64,000 bases of DNA, from contig NZ_BMYU01000002.1 in assembly GCF_014652435.1 (NCBI RefSeq), positions 434,001-498,000 on the forward strand, given 5' to 3'. The notes under the pieces are model-generated. The model worked only from the letters and a program-made list of their open reading frames with translations, searched no databases and had not been told where the DNA came from. The translations under genes were made by a program, and so were the position numbers. The stretch's first letter is position 1, and each line of letters starts with the position of its first letter. Source of the DNA: Cognatundibacterium squillarum (GTDB lineage Bacteria; Pseudomonadota; Gammaproteobacteria; Burkholderiales; Burkholderiaceae_D). Positions 1 through 8,565 of this stretch are shown piece by piece.

Positions 1-309
1 GCTGGCGGGAAAGTGCTGGAACTGGCTGGCGACACCAGCTACAGCCTCAGTGAACTGGCTGCCGAAATCGCAGCGCAATCCGGCAAACCTGTGCAATTTC
101 AGAATATGCCGACGGCTGCATATCAGGCTGCACTGGAATCCTTCGGCCTCCCAGCCGGTTTCGCCGCATTGCTGGCAGATTCTGACGAAGGTGCGTCCAA
201 AGGCGGTTTATTCGATGACAGCCATACACTGAGCCAGCTGATCGGCCGCAGCACCACAACCATGGCTGCCAGCGTGACAGAAGCACTGGCTGCATTGCCT
301 GCCGCCTGA
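1..309 (+). CDS. NmrA/QorB-type NAD(P)-binding oxidoreductase, C-terminal fragment
   Basis: The reading frame is open from the first base of the window and ends at TGA 307-309, so only the last 102 residues are present. The fragment reads like the substrate-side C-terminal part of NmrA-like/quinone oxidoreductase 2 (QorB) SDR proteins. It has a 'LELAGD..YSLSELAAEIA' segment, a 'P..AYQAAL...GLP' segment, and a final 'D..TLSQLIGRSTT' stretch typical of the helix that closes this family. The Rossmann fold with the cofactor motif would lie upstream of the window. Members reduce quinones or sense NAD(P)H. The family call is from pattern recognition on a partial protein. Confidence 0.7.
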   Translation, partial: AGGKVLELAGDTSYSLSELAAEIAAQSGKPVQFQNMPTAAYQAALESFGLPAGFAALLADSDEGASKGGLFDDSHTLSQLIGRSTTTMAASVTEALAALPAA

Positions 310-481
310 TCACCCTCTTTGCCCTGACTTACTTCCTTTCGTTCCGGCCGGTACCAGCGTGGCCGGACGAAGGAAATGCTGGCTGACGGATTGGTGCGGA
401 CCAAAACACGCAAGGCGCAGACTCATCAGAATCTGCCCAGAGTCAGCCCGGGGTGAGCCGGAAAACCGCCAAAAATGCCCG

Positions 482-564
482 AAATGCGGAGTTCAGCACA
501 GCACCCCGGCGGTCGTCGGCAGAAAGTCTGGGGGACGGGAAATTGCACATGCGGATATCTGCAT
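482..564 (+). repeat. Dispersed 83-85 bp intergenic repeat, copy A
   Basis: This is the first of eleven copies of one element in the window. It starts with AAATGCGGAGTTCAGCACAG, has the family core GTCGTCGGCAGAAAGTCTGG, and ends in the near-palindrome ATGCGGATATCTGCAT. It fills the gap between two convergent genes (stops at 309 and 612). The function is unknown. Confidence 0.85.
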
Positions 565-611
565 CATAGTTACAGCAACTTCGCGAATTAGCGACCTCAC
601 CATTCCGCCAT

Positions 612-2237
612 TCACGCAGTAAGGCGGGACTCAGTAACAGCTGCGCTATCCCTGGTTGTTCCGGCAGATCCCAGCATCAGTGCGGCAGAGCGCCGGACTT
701 GTTCGCGCAAACGGAACTGGCTGACCAGCAAATTCAGTGCATCTGCCTGCCCCTGCAACTGGCAGGTCACGGCATTCACTTGCTCGACCAGCGCCGCATT
801 CTGCTGGGTTGACTGTTCCATTTGCCCGACTGTCTGGCTAATCAGAACGATGCCTTCGCTTTGTTCAAGGCTGGCAGTAGAAATTTCTCTGAGCAACGTG
901 GAAACGCTTTGCACCGTAGCACGTATGTTTTGCATCACCTCACCGGCATCACGCGCACACTGATCACCGGTACGGACTTGCGCAACCGACGATTCAATCA
1001 GCCTGCGTATATCCAGCGCAGCACTGGCACAACGCTGCGCCAGACTGCGCACTTCCGATGCCACCACCGCAAACCCGCGCCCCTGTTCACCGGCACGCGC
1101 CGCTTCCACTGCTGCATTCAGCGCAAGAATATTGGTCTGAAACGCGATACTGTTAATCACATTAATAATCTCTGCCATTTGCTCAGATCCGCGCTTAATG
1201 CCGGACATGGTGGTAGCCAGACGTGCAATCACTTGTTCGCCGTGACCGGCATCCGTGCAGGCAGCCTGAGCCTGCCTGTCTGCCTCCTGGGTATGCGCTG
1301 CATTATTCGTGACGGCGGCTGTCAGTTGCTCGATTGCCGAGGCCGTTTCTTCTAAACCCGCCGCCTGTATCTCCGTGCGGCGTGCCAGATCTTCGTGTCC
1401 GCTGACCAGTTCATTGCTGGCGCGTGCAATATGTGCAGCACCATCGCGCACCTGCCAGACCAGATCACCCAGCCCGCAATTCATCTGATCCAGCGACGTC
1501 AGCAATTGTCCGGTTTCATTCCTCGCGTGCACACCGGCCGGATGTGTCAGATCGCCACGTGCGACTTGCTGCGCAACACTGACAGCATGCTGCAGCGCCT
1601 GCACCACGGTTTTGTTCAGCCAGCGCAAAGCAACTACGCAAATCAGGAATGCGAACAGAACACCGGCAATCATCAGTATCTTTTGCCGTGCCACGGCTTT
1701 CTGCGCCAGCAGATATTCCTGCTGCGCCACATCCTGCTGCAGCTGAATCAGCTTATCCAGCTGCAGCCGCATCGTTTCAAACTGACGGATGGCTGATACC
1801 AGCCACGCCGCGCGCTCGCTGTCGCCTCGCTGCGGCTGTAACAGCGGACTTACCGCGCTCTGCTGATATTGCTGACGTAACCGCGCAAACTCCCGCGCCA
1901 GTTTTTGTTCATCCTCAGTCAGATATGTCGCCATGTAGTCCTGCCAGTAGCGGTCTGCGTGTTGCTGCAACTGTCCGATTGCCACAATCTCACTGGCTGA
2001 GTCATCTGCACCTCTCTGGCTGATTCGGGCCAGCATTGCCTGCACACGTTCTTCGGAACGGATCACCTGATCCAGCTGCGCCATTGCAATCAGCCTGTCC
2101 TCATACACAGATTGCAAACTCGTCTGCATTGCCGTCAGGCTGTGCAGGCCGGTGAAACCGCACACCAGCAAACAAGCCATCAGCAACCCTGTCACCAAAA
2201 GCAAACTCTGCCGTACCGGCATCTGGGAAAAATTCAT
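612..2237 (-). CDS. Methyl-accepting chemotaxis protein
   Basis: This is a chemoreceptor of about 541 residues. It has a short cytoplasmic N-terminus, TM1 at about 9-30, a periplasmic four-helix-type sensor, TM2 at about 187-207, a HAMP linker and a long cytoplasmic signalling coiled coil. The conserved hairpin tip '[20 protein letters not shown]' lies at about residues 366-385, and this region docks CheA and CheW. The ATG at 2237 is chosen because GGAGGAG sits just upstream and the hydrophobic segment then starts normally. It is a single gene, convergent with the oxidoreductase fragment. The ligand cannot be predicted. The short loop suggests a Tsr/Tar-like architecture. Confidence 0.93.
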   Translation of the reverse strand: MNFSQMPVRQSLLLVTGLLMACLLVCGFTGLHSLTAMQTSLQSVYEDRLIAMAQLDQVIRSEERVQAMLARISQRGADDSASEIVAIGQLQQHADRYWQDYMATYLTEDEQKLAREFARLRQQYQQSAVSPLLQPQRGDSERAAWLVSAIRQFETMRLQLDKLIQLQQDVAQQEYLLAQKAVARQKILMIAGVLFAFLICVVALRWLNKTVVQALQHAVSVAQQVARGDLTHPAGVHARNETGQLLTSLDQMNCGLGDLVWQVRDGAAHIARASNELVSGHEDLARRTEIQAAGLEETASAIEQLTAAVTNNAAHTQEADRQAQAACTDAGHGEQVIARLATTMSGIKRGSEQMAEIINVINSIAFQTNILALNAAVEAARAGEQGRGFAVVASEVRSLAQRCASAALDIRRLIESSVAQVRTGDQCARDAGEVMQNIRATVQSVSTLLREISTASLEQSEGIVLISQTVGQMEQSTQQNAALVEQVNAVTCQLQGQADALNLLVSQFRLREQVRRSAALMLGSAGTTRDSAAVTESRLTA

Positions 2238-2594
2238 GCACTTCTCCTCCGTAGAAATTATCAAGCGCGGTTTCCGCCGGACCGCTGGCAGCTCCGGTAC
2301 GGAATCTTTATCAGCGGGGCCCGTATGACTGTCGCTGATCTCCGCCGGCAGGCGATAGAGAACGCCTCCGGTAAGAAAACATCAACCGGAAAGCCATCAA
2401 CGCACCGTGTTATTGCCATGTAAATATATTATAAATATGCAATATTACATGTTAATGAAAATCAACATTTCTATGAATAAATATTTTTATGATAATTTCA
2501 TAGAAGAGACTGCATTGCCTCTGTGTAAGGCATGTATTGAATCCCCGCAGCCCATTCCGGCGCGGGGGAATACTGCAGAGTTTAGAGGGGGGGG
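2238..2594. other. Intergenic region upstream of the chemoreceptor
   Basis: This gap of about 357 bp holds no convincing gene. Positions 2410-2510 are strongly AT-rich and are a plausible promoter area for the chemoreceptor. A GC-rich inverted repeat (TCCCCGC ... GCGGGGG, about 2540-2570) lies at the 3' side of the next gene on the minus strand but lacks a T-tract, so it is at best a weak terminator. Confidence 0.4.
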
Positions 2595-2981
2595 TTAGTA
2601 CAATTCAGCAGTCAGCCGCTGCGAGATCCACCAGATATTGCCCCAGCGGTCTCGCACACCGCCCTGCCGGTCATGATACGGTTTATCTTCCACCGCACTG
2701 ATCAGCACCGCGCCTGCGGCGATTGCCTTTGCCACCGCCTGATCAGCATTCGGGGTGTACACATAAAACGATGACGGCATTGCCGGAAAATCCGGCGCGG
2801 TATCGCTGACCATCATAACCGCATCACCGATCAGCACCTGTGCGTGCGCGATGCGCTCGCCCTCGGCATGGCGCAACATTTCACGCGCGCCGAGACCTTC
2901 CGATAAAAACTGCAAAAACGCCGCTGCGCCATCCACAAAGAGATACGGCACCACGGTCTGAAAACCTGCTGGCTGATGCAT
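2595..2981 (-). CDS. VOC-superfamily (PhnB/glyoxalase-like) protein
   Basis: This small single-domain protein of 128 residues belongs to the vicinal oxygen chelate fold, in the PhnB-like subgroup. Recognisable signatures are 'VVPYLFVDGAAAFLQFL' at the N-terminus, 'HAEGERIAHAQVLIGDAVMMVSD' in the middle and 'DRQGGVRDRWGNIWWISQR' at the end. The last motif matches the 'D..GN.W.I' ending common in PhnB proteins. The ATG at 2981 has AGCGGAG about seven bases upstream and places the first beta strand at the N-terminus; longer upstream starts would add a low-complexity extension. The exact substrate is unknown for most members. Confidence 0.88.
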   Translation of the reverse strand: MHQPAGFQTVVPYLFVDGAAAFLQFLSEGLGAREMLRHAEGERIAHAQVLIGDAVMMVSDTAPDFPAMPSSFYVYTPNADQAVAKAIAAGAVLISAVEDKPYHDRQGGVRDRWGNIWWISQRLTAELY

Positions 2982-3142
2982 GGTTTCACTCCGCTTAAAA
3001 GCACATTCAGGACAGTTCTGCTGATCAGCACGCGCCGCCGGCATCGGTAACAGCTTAGTACAAAAGCAAAGCGATTCCGCATGTGCAACCACATCTGCTA
3101 CCAGAGAACATCCGAAAGTCTGTTTTTAGCCCGAAAACAGCC

Positions 3143-3226
3143 GGAATGCGGGGTTCAGCACAGCGATCCGGCTGTCGTCGGCAGAAAGTCTGGCTGACAG
3201 GAAATTGATCATGCGGAGACCTGCAT
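3143..3226 (+). repeat. Dispersed 83-85 bp intergenic repeat, copy B
   Basis: It carries the core GTCGTCGGCAGAAAGTCTGG and the terminal near-palindrome ATGCGGAGACCTGCAT. It lies between two divergently transcribed genes, at 2981 (minus) and 3312 (plus), within a gap of about 330 bp that otherwise holds only their promoters. Confidence 0.85.
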
Positions 3227-3311
3227 AAGACCTGCAGATGTCAGAATGCAAATACTGATAAAATGACTTTACTGTATGACACAGATACTTCCCCGACTTC
3301 GGAGAACAACA

Positions 3312-4181
3312 GTGCCCGTCTGGATACAAAAACTCAGTTGGTATGCGATTAGTTTTCTGGCACTGGCGGGCGGTTTATTCGTTGCCAAGCTCAGCCGTTT
3401 ATTGCACTTTCCGGCACTGGCAATGCCGCTGGCAGCGACGATCGCCATCATTTTGCTGGGAATGAAGTACAAGGCCGACCTTCCGGTTATTCGGCGACAG
3501 CAACACAATTGGCGCCGACACTATCGCTTGTTAGCATTGCTGGGATGGGCACCGCCCGTTCTACCTGCACTATTGACAATGCAATGGCGGTTACTAAGAA
3601 GTTTGCTGTGCTGGCTGCGACGCAAGCCCTATCCCTGGCAAGCGCCCGCAGGTCACCACTTCGGCTATCTGAAAAAAGGGCAATATCAGACTATCGTCAT
3701 CATCATACTGCTTGGCTTGTTTGTGGAGTTGCCACTGCACGGACTGATCTTATCGCTGGTTATTGAAGACCTACACCTCAGAGCGCGACTTGAAACGATT
3801 CTGTTTGCGATTGCTGCCTACACTCTGCTGACATTGCTGGCTGACCGCTATGCGGTACGAGCCACCAAGCATGTACTCACCGGCGACGCATTGCTTCTGC
3901 GAATCGGCGATCGCTTTAAAGCCAGCATTCCACGCAATGCTATACAACACGCCTTCATCATGCGAGAGGACAAGCGTCTGTGGCTGTTACAGCAAAAAAT
4001 TTCTGTTTTGGACACCATCAACATCACACCGGCAGATACACCAAATATTGTGATCGAACTCAAACCTGATACGACTCCGGTATTGCAGTGTCTGATGCTC
4101 TCCCGACCTGCGCCGAAATTTCTCTTTATCTATGTTGACGAACCTGGACAATTGCTGAATTTACTGCAGGCAGAGGATTAG
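3312..4181 (+). CDS. Multi-pass membrane protein of unknown function
   Basis: I do not recognise this gene. The product of about 289 residues has hydrophobic segments near the N-terminus ('WYAISFLALAGGLFVA' and 'ALAMPLAATIAIILLG'), two more around residues 145-200 ('TIVIIILLGLFVELPLHGLIL' and 'ILFAIAAYTLLTLLA'), and a soluble C-terminal part with beta-strand character. A GTG start at 3312 is favoured because GGAG lies eight bases upstream. An in-frame ATG at 3276 has no visible ribosome site. It is a single gene followed by a gap, with no clear operon partner. Confidence 0.75.
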   Translation: MPVWIQKLSWYAISFLALAGGLFVAKLSRLLHFPALAMPLAATIAIILLGMKYKADLPVIRRQQHNWRRHYRLLALLGWAPPVLPALLTMQWRLLRSLLCWLRRKPYPWQAPAGHHFGYLKKGQYQTIVIIILLGLFVELPLHGLILSLVIEDLHLRARLETILFAIAAYTLLTLLADRYAVRATKHVLTGDALLLRIGDRFKASIPRNAIQHAFIMREDKRLWLLQQKISVLDTINITPADTPNIVIELKPDTTPVLQCLMLSRPAPKFLFIYVDEPGQLLNLLQAED

Positions 4182-4264
4182 AAATTCAAGCTGAGGTTCA
4201 GGATAGAAAACAGTCACCTGGCCCTGCTTGTTATACGCCGTCCTCTGATGTCACGCACCGGTGC

Positions 4265-4345
4265 ATAAATGCGAACCTTTCCCACGATTGTTATCCGGAA
4301 CAGGATATTCCCTATTCCCGTAGTGGTTCAGTTATCCGCATTTAT
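4265..4345. repeat. 9-bp inverted repeat in intergenic DNA
   Basis: ATAAATGCG at 4265-4273 is matched by its exact complement CGCATTTAT at 4337-4345. The gap lies between a plus-strand membrane protein and the minus-strand collar gene. It could form a long stem or be a decayed copy of the dispersed repeat family, but the family core is absent. Confidence 0.3.
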
Positions 4346-4371
4346 GACCCGGTATTTTTCAAGCCATGAGC

Positions 4372-4914
4372 TTATGGCCTGACTGGGAATTCTCCGTCGT
4401 AACAGATAATGTAGTTCATTACCAGAAATGGCTGCCGGTTTTCATGTGCGCCACCTGCTCCTACGGATGATACTGCCGTAGAACTCATAGGAACCAGGGG
4501 AGTCACCTGTGTAGTATAGCTCTGGTCACCTTGCACCGTACCATGACCAATGTAGGTGTTGTTGGCCGGGGTTGAAATGTAGGCACCCGGTGTGGCTGAA
4601 TTTTGTCCCGCCATCAAGGTATGGTTATGCGGAGGTACCTGGTTAATGTTCAGAGTCACTGTTGGGGTTCCGTAGCTTTGAGCCAGTACCCGGTTAGTCA
4701 GACCCATACCCGGACCTTGGCAGACGGCTGCTTTGGCACGCAGATCGGGGACACTGAAAGTAGTTCTGCCATCTCCGCCAAACCTATTGGAGATAACGGC
4801 AAACAAAGCCTGATACTGCATGACCTGCAATGATTGGCCATTACATATTAGCCATCCGACTGGCGCCCAGCCCCAGGGTACGATGCGGATTTCACCGATA
4901 TATGCGTCATCCAT
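4372..4914 (-). CDS. Phage tail collar / microcystin-dependent-protein-like protein (third gene of a trio)
   Basis: This protein of 180 residues has a phage-tail-collar domain. The N-terminus 'YIGEIRIVPWGWAPVGWLICNGQ' and the 'GGDGRTTFSVPDLR' motif are hallmarks of the Mdp/collar family. The central 'QVPPHNHTL' His cluster and C-terminal 'ENRQPFLVMNYIICYDGEFP' are also typical. The start at 4914 has AGAGG upstream; an earlier ATG would add an unrelated extension. It is the last of three co-directional paralogues with gaps of about 35-45 bp. No other phage structural genes are nearby, so it is probably a domesticated surface or fibre-like protein. Its role in bacteria is unclear. Confidence 0.88.
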   Translation of the reverse strand: MDDAYIGEIRIVPWGWAPVGWLICNGQSLQVMQYQALFAVISNRFGGDGRTTFSVPDLRAKAAVCQGPGMGLTNRVLAQSYGTPTVTLNINQVPPHNHTLMAGQNSATPGAYISTPANNTYIGHGTVQGDQSYTTQVTPLVPMSSTAVSSVGAGGAHENRQPFLVMNYIICYDGEFPVRP

Positions 4915-4949
4915 ATTATCCTCTTGTCTTATGTTCGTAAGTGTCTGAT

Positions 4950-5489
4950 TTACTGCAGATCGGGATACAGGCCTACGGTACAAATAATGTAATTCAGCAC
5001 AAGTGCAGGCATATTATTGTCGTGGCTTGTACCTCCCCCGGGGGCTGGCTGTAAGGCCGCATTGTTGAAAGCAACTGTCGCAAACCCTGAAGATGTACTT
5101 AACTCATAAAACGCACTGGCCGTAGTTCCCAGCAAGGGATTGCCCATAGGACTAGTCTGGTTGGCAGTAGTTTGGGTCGCATTGACTGTGTGCGTATGCG
5201 CTGGCAGGTTAGCTTCGGTAATTGTCACCGATTCAACACCCACTGTTTGCCCAATTGTGTAGGTAGTTGGGGTTGATGTGCTTGGCCCCTTACCAAAATG
5301 TAACGGGAGCCGACCACGCAGGTCTGGCAATTTAAAGTTTGTACTGCCATTGCCACCATAGGTGGTGCCGATAAGTGCGAACAGCGCTTCATTTCCACTG
5401 ATATTCAGCGTGGAACCATCGCATAGCGACCAGCCACTCGGCGCAAAGTCCCCGGCAAATATACGGATTTGACCCAGGTAAGCCTCCAT
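4950..5489 (-). CDS. Phage tail collar / microcystin-dependent-protein-like protein (second gene of a trio)
   Basis: This collar-domain protein of 179 residues begins 'MEAYLGQIRIFAGDFAPSGW' and has the family landmarks 'YGGNGSTNFKLPDLRGR', 'LPAHTHTV' and 'NNMPALVLNYIICTVGLYP'. The middle part is Ser/Thr/Asn-rich, as in fibre-like trimeric proteins. It lies 35 bp before the third paralogue and 44 bp after the first, so the three probably form one transcript. Its sequence differs clearly from its neighbours, so the copies are old paralogues rather than a recent duplication. Confidence 0.88.
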   Translation of the reverse strand: MEAYLGQIRIFAGDFAPSGWSLCDGSTLNISGNEALFALIGTTYGGNGSTNFKLPDLRGRLPLHFGKGPSTSTPTTYTIGQTVGVESVTITEANLPAHTHTVNATQTTANQTSPMGNPLLGTTASAFYELSTSSGFATVAFNNAALQPAPGGGTSHDNNMPALVLNYIICTVGLYPDLQ

Positions 5490-5533
5490 ATTGCTTCCTT
5501 TCTGTTGATGGTGATCTGTTTACCGGCGCTGGT

Positions 5534-6049
5534 TCAAGGCCGTTGTGGATATAAACCGACGGTGGCAATACAGAACTGCAGTGCCGTAGATGGTTGTCGG
5601 TTTTCGTGCCCCTGGGAGGCGCCTGCAATACTCATGCTGCCTGAATGAAGCGGCTGAATACCTGATGTGCCCGGTGCGTAAATATTCGTTTTTGACTGGC
5701 AAAGCATTTTACCCAGTGGGTTATTGCTGGTTGGTGCGCCGTTGACCATTTCTACAGGATGGGTATGAGCTGGGATAGTGCTGGTGGTCAGTGTTACGCT
5801 TTCTTCACCTGCAGCTAGTCCCATGGTGTAGGAAGGAGAAACCTGGGCTGAGCCCATGCCGACCGTAACCCTGCCACGCAGATCGGGCAAGGCAAAGGTT
5901 GTTTTGCCGTCACCGCCATAGGTTGTTGCCAGTAATGAGTAGAGCGCAGTATATTGCGCAATAGGCAGGAGCTGGCCATTACAAGGCAGCCAACCCTGAG
6001 GAACCCTGTTAAACGCGAACAGGGTAATTTCACCTACATATGGATCCAT
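5534..6049 (-). CDS. Phage tail collar / microcystin-dependent-protein-like protein (first gene of a trio)
   Basis: This collar-domain protein of 171 residues starts 'MDPYVGEITLFAFNRVPQGW' and contains 'YGGDGKTTFALPDLRGRV', 'TIPAHTHPVEM' and 'ENRQPSTALQFCIATVGLYP'. The ATG at 6049 follows AGAGAGG; an upstream in-frame ATG at 6091 would add 14 residues without a ribosome site. It is the promoter-proximal gene of the trio and is transcribed away from the lasso-type precursor at 6372, with which it shares a 320-bp intergenic region. Confidence 0.88.
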   Translation of the reverse strand: MDPYVGEITLFAFNRVPQGWLPCNGQLLPIAQYTALYSLLATTYGGDGKTTFALPDLRGRVTVGMGSAQVSPSYTMGLAAGEESVTLTTSTIPAHTHPVEMVNGAPTSNNPLGKMLCQSKTNIYAPGTSGIQPLHSGSMSIAGASQGHENRQPSTALQFCIATVGLYPQRP

Positions 6050-6240
6050 ATTACCTCTCTTAAAAAAAAAGCCACCGTCCGCAATGTCCATCTAATTGCT
6101 ACAGCGATAATATGCTCAGATTTTTGAAGGGTATTGCCGGGGGTGTTGGTAGTTGTGAATAAACGGTATCGCTATGCTGCTGCAGGCATTTACAGGTGCC
6201 TTTAATTATCATATGGTATTTTTTTGTTTTTTGAGATATC

Positions 6241-6263
6241 AACCACTAAAATCAGTGGTTTTT
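6241..6263 (+). terminator. Hairpin followed by T-run in the shared upstream region
   Basis: AACCACT and AGTGGTT flank a six-base loop, and the plus strand continues with TTTT. It looks like a terminator for plus-strand transcription, yet no gene lies upstream on that strand within the gap. It may shield the precursor gene from read-through or act as an operator. Confidence 0.35.
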
Positions 6264-6304
6264 TCACAAATCTCTTGCAAGTTTCTGCATTAAAATTTTT
6301 GTTA

Positions 6305-6333
6305 TTGACTTGAGATTCCGGTTCGAACAGAAT
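6305..6333 (+). promoter_or_regulatory. Sigma-70-type promoter for the precursor peptide gene
   Basis: TTGACT (6305-6310) and CAGAAT (6328-6333) are separated by 17 bp, giving a start near 6340 and a leader of about 30 bases before the ATG at 6372. AGGAGG lies just ahead of that ATG. Confidence 0.5.
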
Positions 6334-6371
6334 GCAGTAGTATTAATTTAATTTTGAGGATAGGAGGAATT

Positions 6372-6530
6372 ATGACACTGGATTTATCGCAGTCTCTTGC
6401 TGAAGCAAAAACAGAAACTGTTTCAACTCTCAAGAAATGGTCTACGCCCACTGTCGAGATACATCATGTTCAGGATTTAACAATGGCAGGACCAGACGGT
6501 GCTAATGATGGTGGTACTTTCTCCAGTTAA
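6372..6530 (+). CDS. Lasso-type RiPP precursor peptide (52 aa)
   Basis: This short gene has a perfect AGGAGG five bases before its ATG, a promoter upstream and a strong terminator after its TAA. The leader carries W23-S-T-P26-T-V28, matching the aromatic-x-x-P-x-aliphatic motif that lasso recognition proteins bind. T37 sits two residues before the predicted cleavage site, as in nearly all lasso precursors. The predicted core is AGPDGANDGGTFSS (residues 39-52). A1 could be joined to D8 to give an eight-residue ring with a six-residue tail ending in Ser. The 'TMAGP' junction and terminal Ser resemble the paeninodin family, whose C-terminal Ser is phosphorylated by a cluster-encoded HPr-like kinase. 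Such a kinase lies here at 9396. The product is an inference. Confidence 0.8.
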   Translation: MTLDLSQSLAEAKTETVSTLKKWSTPTVEIHHVQDLTMAGPDGANDGGTFSS

Positions 6531-6551
6531 GGTAAAAAATAGCTTCCAAAA

Positions 6552-6585
6552 AGAAAAGCCCGTAAATTAACGGGCTTTTCTTTTT
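6552..6585. terminator. Bidirectional rho-independent terminator
   Basis: An 11-bp perfect stem (AGAAAAGCCCG / CGGGCTTTTCT) with an eight-base loop is flanked by A- and T-runs. It sits between the stop of the precursor gene (6530, plus) and the stop of the cyclase gene (6626, minus) and can end both transcripts. Confidence 0.92.
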
Positions 6586-6625
6586 AAAAATCTCCATAGA
6601 AAAATTATTATTTTTTTATTTTTTG

Positions 6626-8545
6626 TTACTCTGATGCAAGCCTTAAAAAATGTGCTATAGCAACTAAGCTCAGTAGATTGTTTGCCTGCTGGTAATGAGT
6701 TAGTTGAGTGTCGGGCATTTTTTGTACTGAAGCCAGGTCGAAAAGGCGACTAGCCATTGGCTGCTCTGGGAGCAATATAAACTCTCTGAATAACTCATGC
6801 TGCTCTTTGGTGATTTTGTATAACCAGTCCGCCCCTTGCAGCCCCTTTATTCTCGACACAATTACCTGTTGCGGCCAGTAGCGGGTTAAGGTTCGGCGAA
6901 GCAGCCATCGATTAATGCCGTTTTTATTGAATTGCTCAACCGGAATCGCCTGACAATAGCGAATCAGGCGAATATCTACCGTTGGGTCACGCCGGTCAAT
7001 ACCAGAGATGGCCAAGGTCCCCTTAACAAATTCACCGAAGTCACGTTTGGTAAGCAGTTTTTGGCGCCATACCCTGCTCTCATACCAAACTTTAGTTCCG
7101 TTAAACCTGCGCCCTGATTGCCAGCAATATTGCTGAAAAGCGCGACTTGTGGCGATGTCCGGATGAATATTCATGCCCGGTGATTTCCTTTTTTTCATCC
7201 GGTCAACCGTCTGTTCCAGAGCGGACTGCCAGCTATCGGGAAGCGACGGCATCAGCATATGGTACAGAACAGAGAGACGGCTATGCGGAGTACCATTACG
7301 TAGCTGCATCGACAGTTGCTTTGTTAACTCAATCAGCCGTCCTTCACGCAACAGCGTATTAAGTACCAGCGGGCCATGATAGCTGATCGTGAGATTTCCT
7401 AACTCCCCCGTTAAAAGAGTTGTCGCCCCCATAGCCGAGGATTGTTGCGCGATAGACATATCCCACAGCAAGTTAATAACATTTTTTGCCGGGCGATTAT
7501 AGTGTTTAAACATACACTCCATCATGCTGACAATGCTCTGATCGTCGGTTCTTATCAGATGATGCTGAATGTTAGGAAACAGTGCCGCCACCTGCGCTGC
7601 CAAAGGACTTTCATCTACGATGCGATTCTGAAATGATGAAGAGAGCCCTTCCGGGTTGGGCACCGATGTATAAGCATGTAACTTCTGCCCGTCTTTTCCC
7701 AGTAAATTGGCTGCAATACTGGTGACCGTGGCACTATCAAAGCCTGCACTAAGTTGACTGGCTATCCCCCCGGCAGAACGTAAACGGCAGCGAACAGCCT
7801 CTTCTAGTTTTTCCAGAAAAGCTTCAACGTAGTCATCGTCGTTTTTGAAAAAAATGCGTTCTTCTGTTGGCGGCGCCCAATAGCGTTTAGAATAAAAACT
7901 TCCATCTGCCTCGAGAATCGCGTAATGACCGGGATGCAATCGGTAAATACCTGCAAAATAACTGTGATCAGAGCTTGAATCTGGCAGAAGTAGTAATAAG
8001 TCCCTTATTCGTTCTTCATCAGGTGCCATTGGCACTTCAGGTAAGGCTAACAGTCCCGCGGGCATGCTGGCAAAACCAAACCAGCCGTCGCCCTTATGGT
8101 AAAAGAGCGGGCGTCTGCCCATCTGGTCGCGGGCAAGGAACAAAGTTTTCTGCTGCTTGTCCCACACTGCAAAGGCAAAATCGCCCACCAGATGCTCCAG
8201 CAGCTGTTGCTCCCAAAGTTCATAGGCAGCCAATAGTACATCTGCGTCAGCCATCATTCGTAAGCGGGCTAAAGGAATACCCAGTTTACGGCCAAGTTCC
8301 TCCCGATTATCCAGGCGCACATCGGCAATCAGGACAAACCGGCCATTTCCACCCTGCAATGGTTGCTGATCGTACTGGTCTTCCGGTAGTAATTTTGTTA
8401 ACCGACTGCCCAACACAATGTGCTGACCGTCCCATAACCCCTGTCCATGCCGGCCATATGGCTCCAGTGCTGCCTGAACGGTTAAACAGCGTTGTTTTGC
8501 AATTAACGCTTTATCAAATTGCACAATACCGCAAATAGCACTCAT
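6626..8545 (-). CDS. Asparagine-synthetase-like lasso peptide cyclase (McjC/PadeC type)
   Basis: This protein of 639 residues has the class B asparagine synthetase layout: an N-terminal glutaminase-like half ('ICGIV' at 4-8, 'GDFAFAVWD', 'RDQMGRRPLFY') and a C-terminal ATP-pyrophosphatase half with the loop S266-A-G-F-D270-S. The nucleophilic Cys is residue 5 rather than residue 2, so the glutaminase is probably inactive, as in lasso cyclases. In those enzymes the synthetase domain adenylates the ring Asp/Glu and joins it to the core N-terminus. It is the last gene of a four-gene minus-strand operon, 20 bp after the sulfotransferase. A true asparagine synthetase is less likely given the neighbours. 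Confidence 0.85.
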   Translation of the reverse strand: MSAICGIVQFDKALIAKQRCLTVQAALEPYGRHGQGLWDGQHIVLGSRLTKLLPEDQYDQQPLQGGNGRFVLIADVRLDNREELGRKLGIPLARLRMMADADVLLAAYELWEQQLLEHLVGDFAFAVWDKQQKTLFLARDQMGRRPLFYHKGDGWFGFASMPAGLLALPEVPMAPDEERIRDLLLLLPDSSSDHSYFAGIYRLHPGHYAILEADGSFYSKRYWAPPTEERIFFKNDDDYVEAFLEKLEEAVRCRLRSAGGIASQLSAGFDSATVTSIAANLLGKDGQKLHAYTSVPNPEGLSSSFQNRIVDESPLAAQVAALFPNIQHHLIRTDDQSIVSMMECMFKHYNRPAKNVINLLWDMSIAQQSSAMGATTLLTGELGNLTISYHGPLVLNTLLREGRLIELTKQLSMQLRNGTPHSRLSVLYHMLMPSLPDSWQSALEQTVDRMKKRKSPGMNIHPDIATSRAFQQYCWQSGRRFNGTKVWYESRVWRQKLLTKRDFGEFVKGTLAISGIDRRDPTVDIRLIRYCQAIPVEQFNKNGINRWLLRRTLTRYWPQQVIVSRIKGLQGADWLYKITKEQHELFREFILLPEQPMASRLFDLASVQKMPDTQLTHYQQANNLLSLVAIAHFLRLASE

Positions 8546-8565
8546 TGCTTGCCTTTATTATTCTT

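Noticed and set aside
822-1355. A 177-codon plus-strand frame opposite the chemoreceptor
   Set aside because: It is antisense to the conserved signalling domain and has no family features.
4372-6049. A prophage, suggested by three tail-collar genes
   Set aside because: No integrase, capsid, terminase, portal, lysis or attachment-site features are found nearby, and the genes are spaced like an ordinary bacterial operon.
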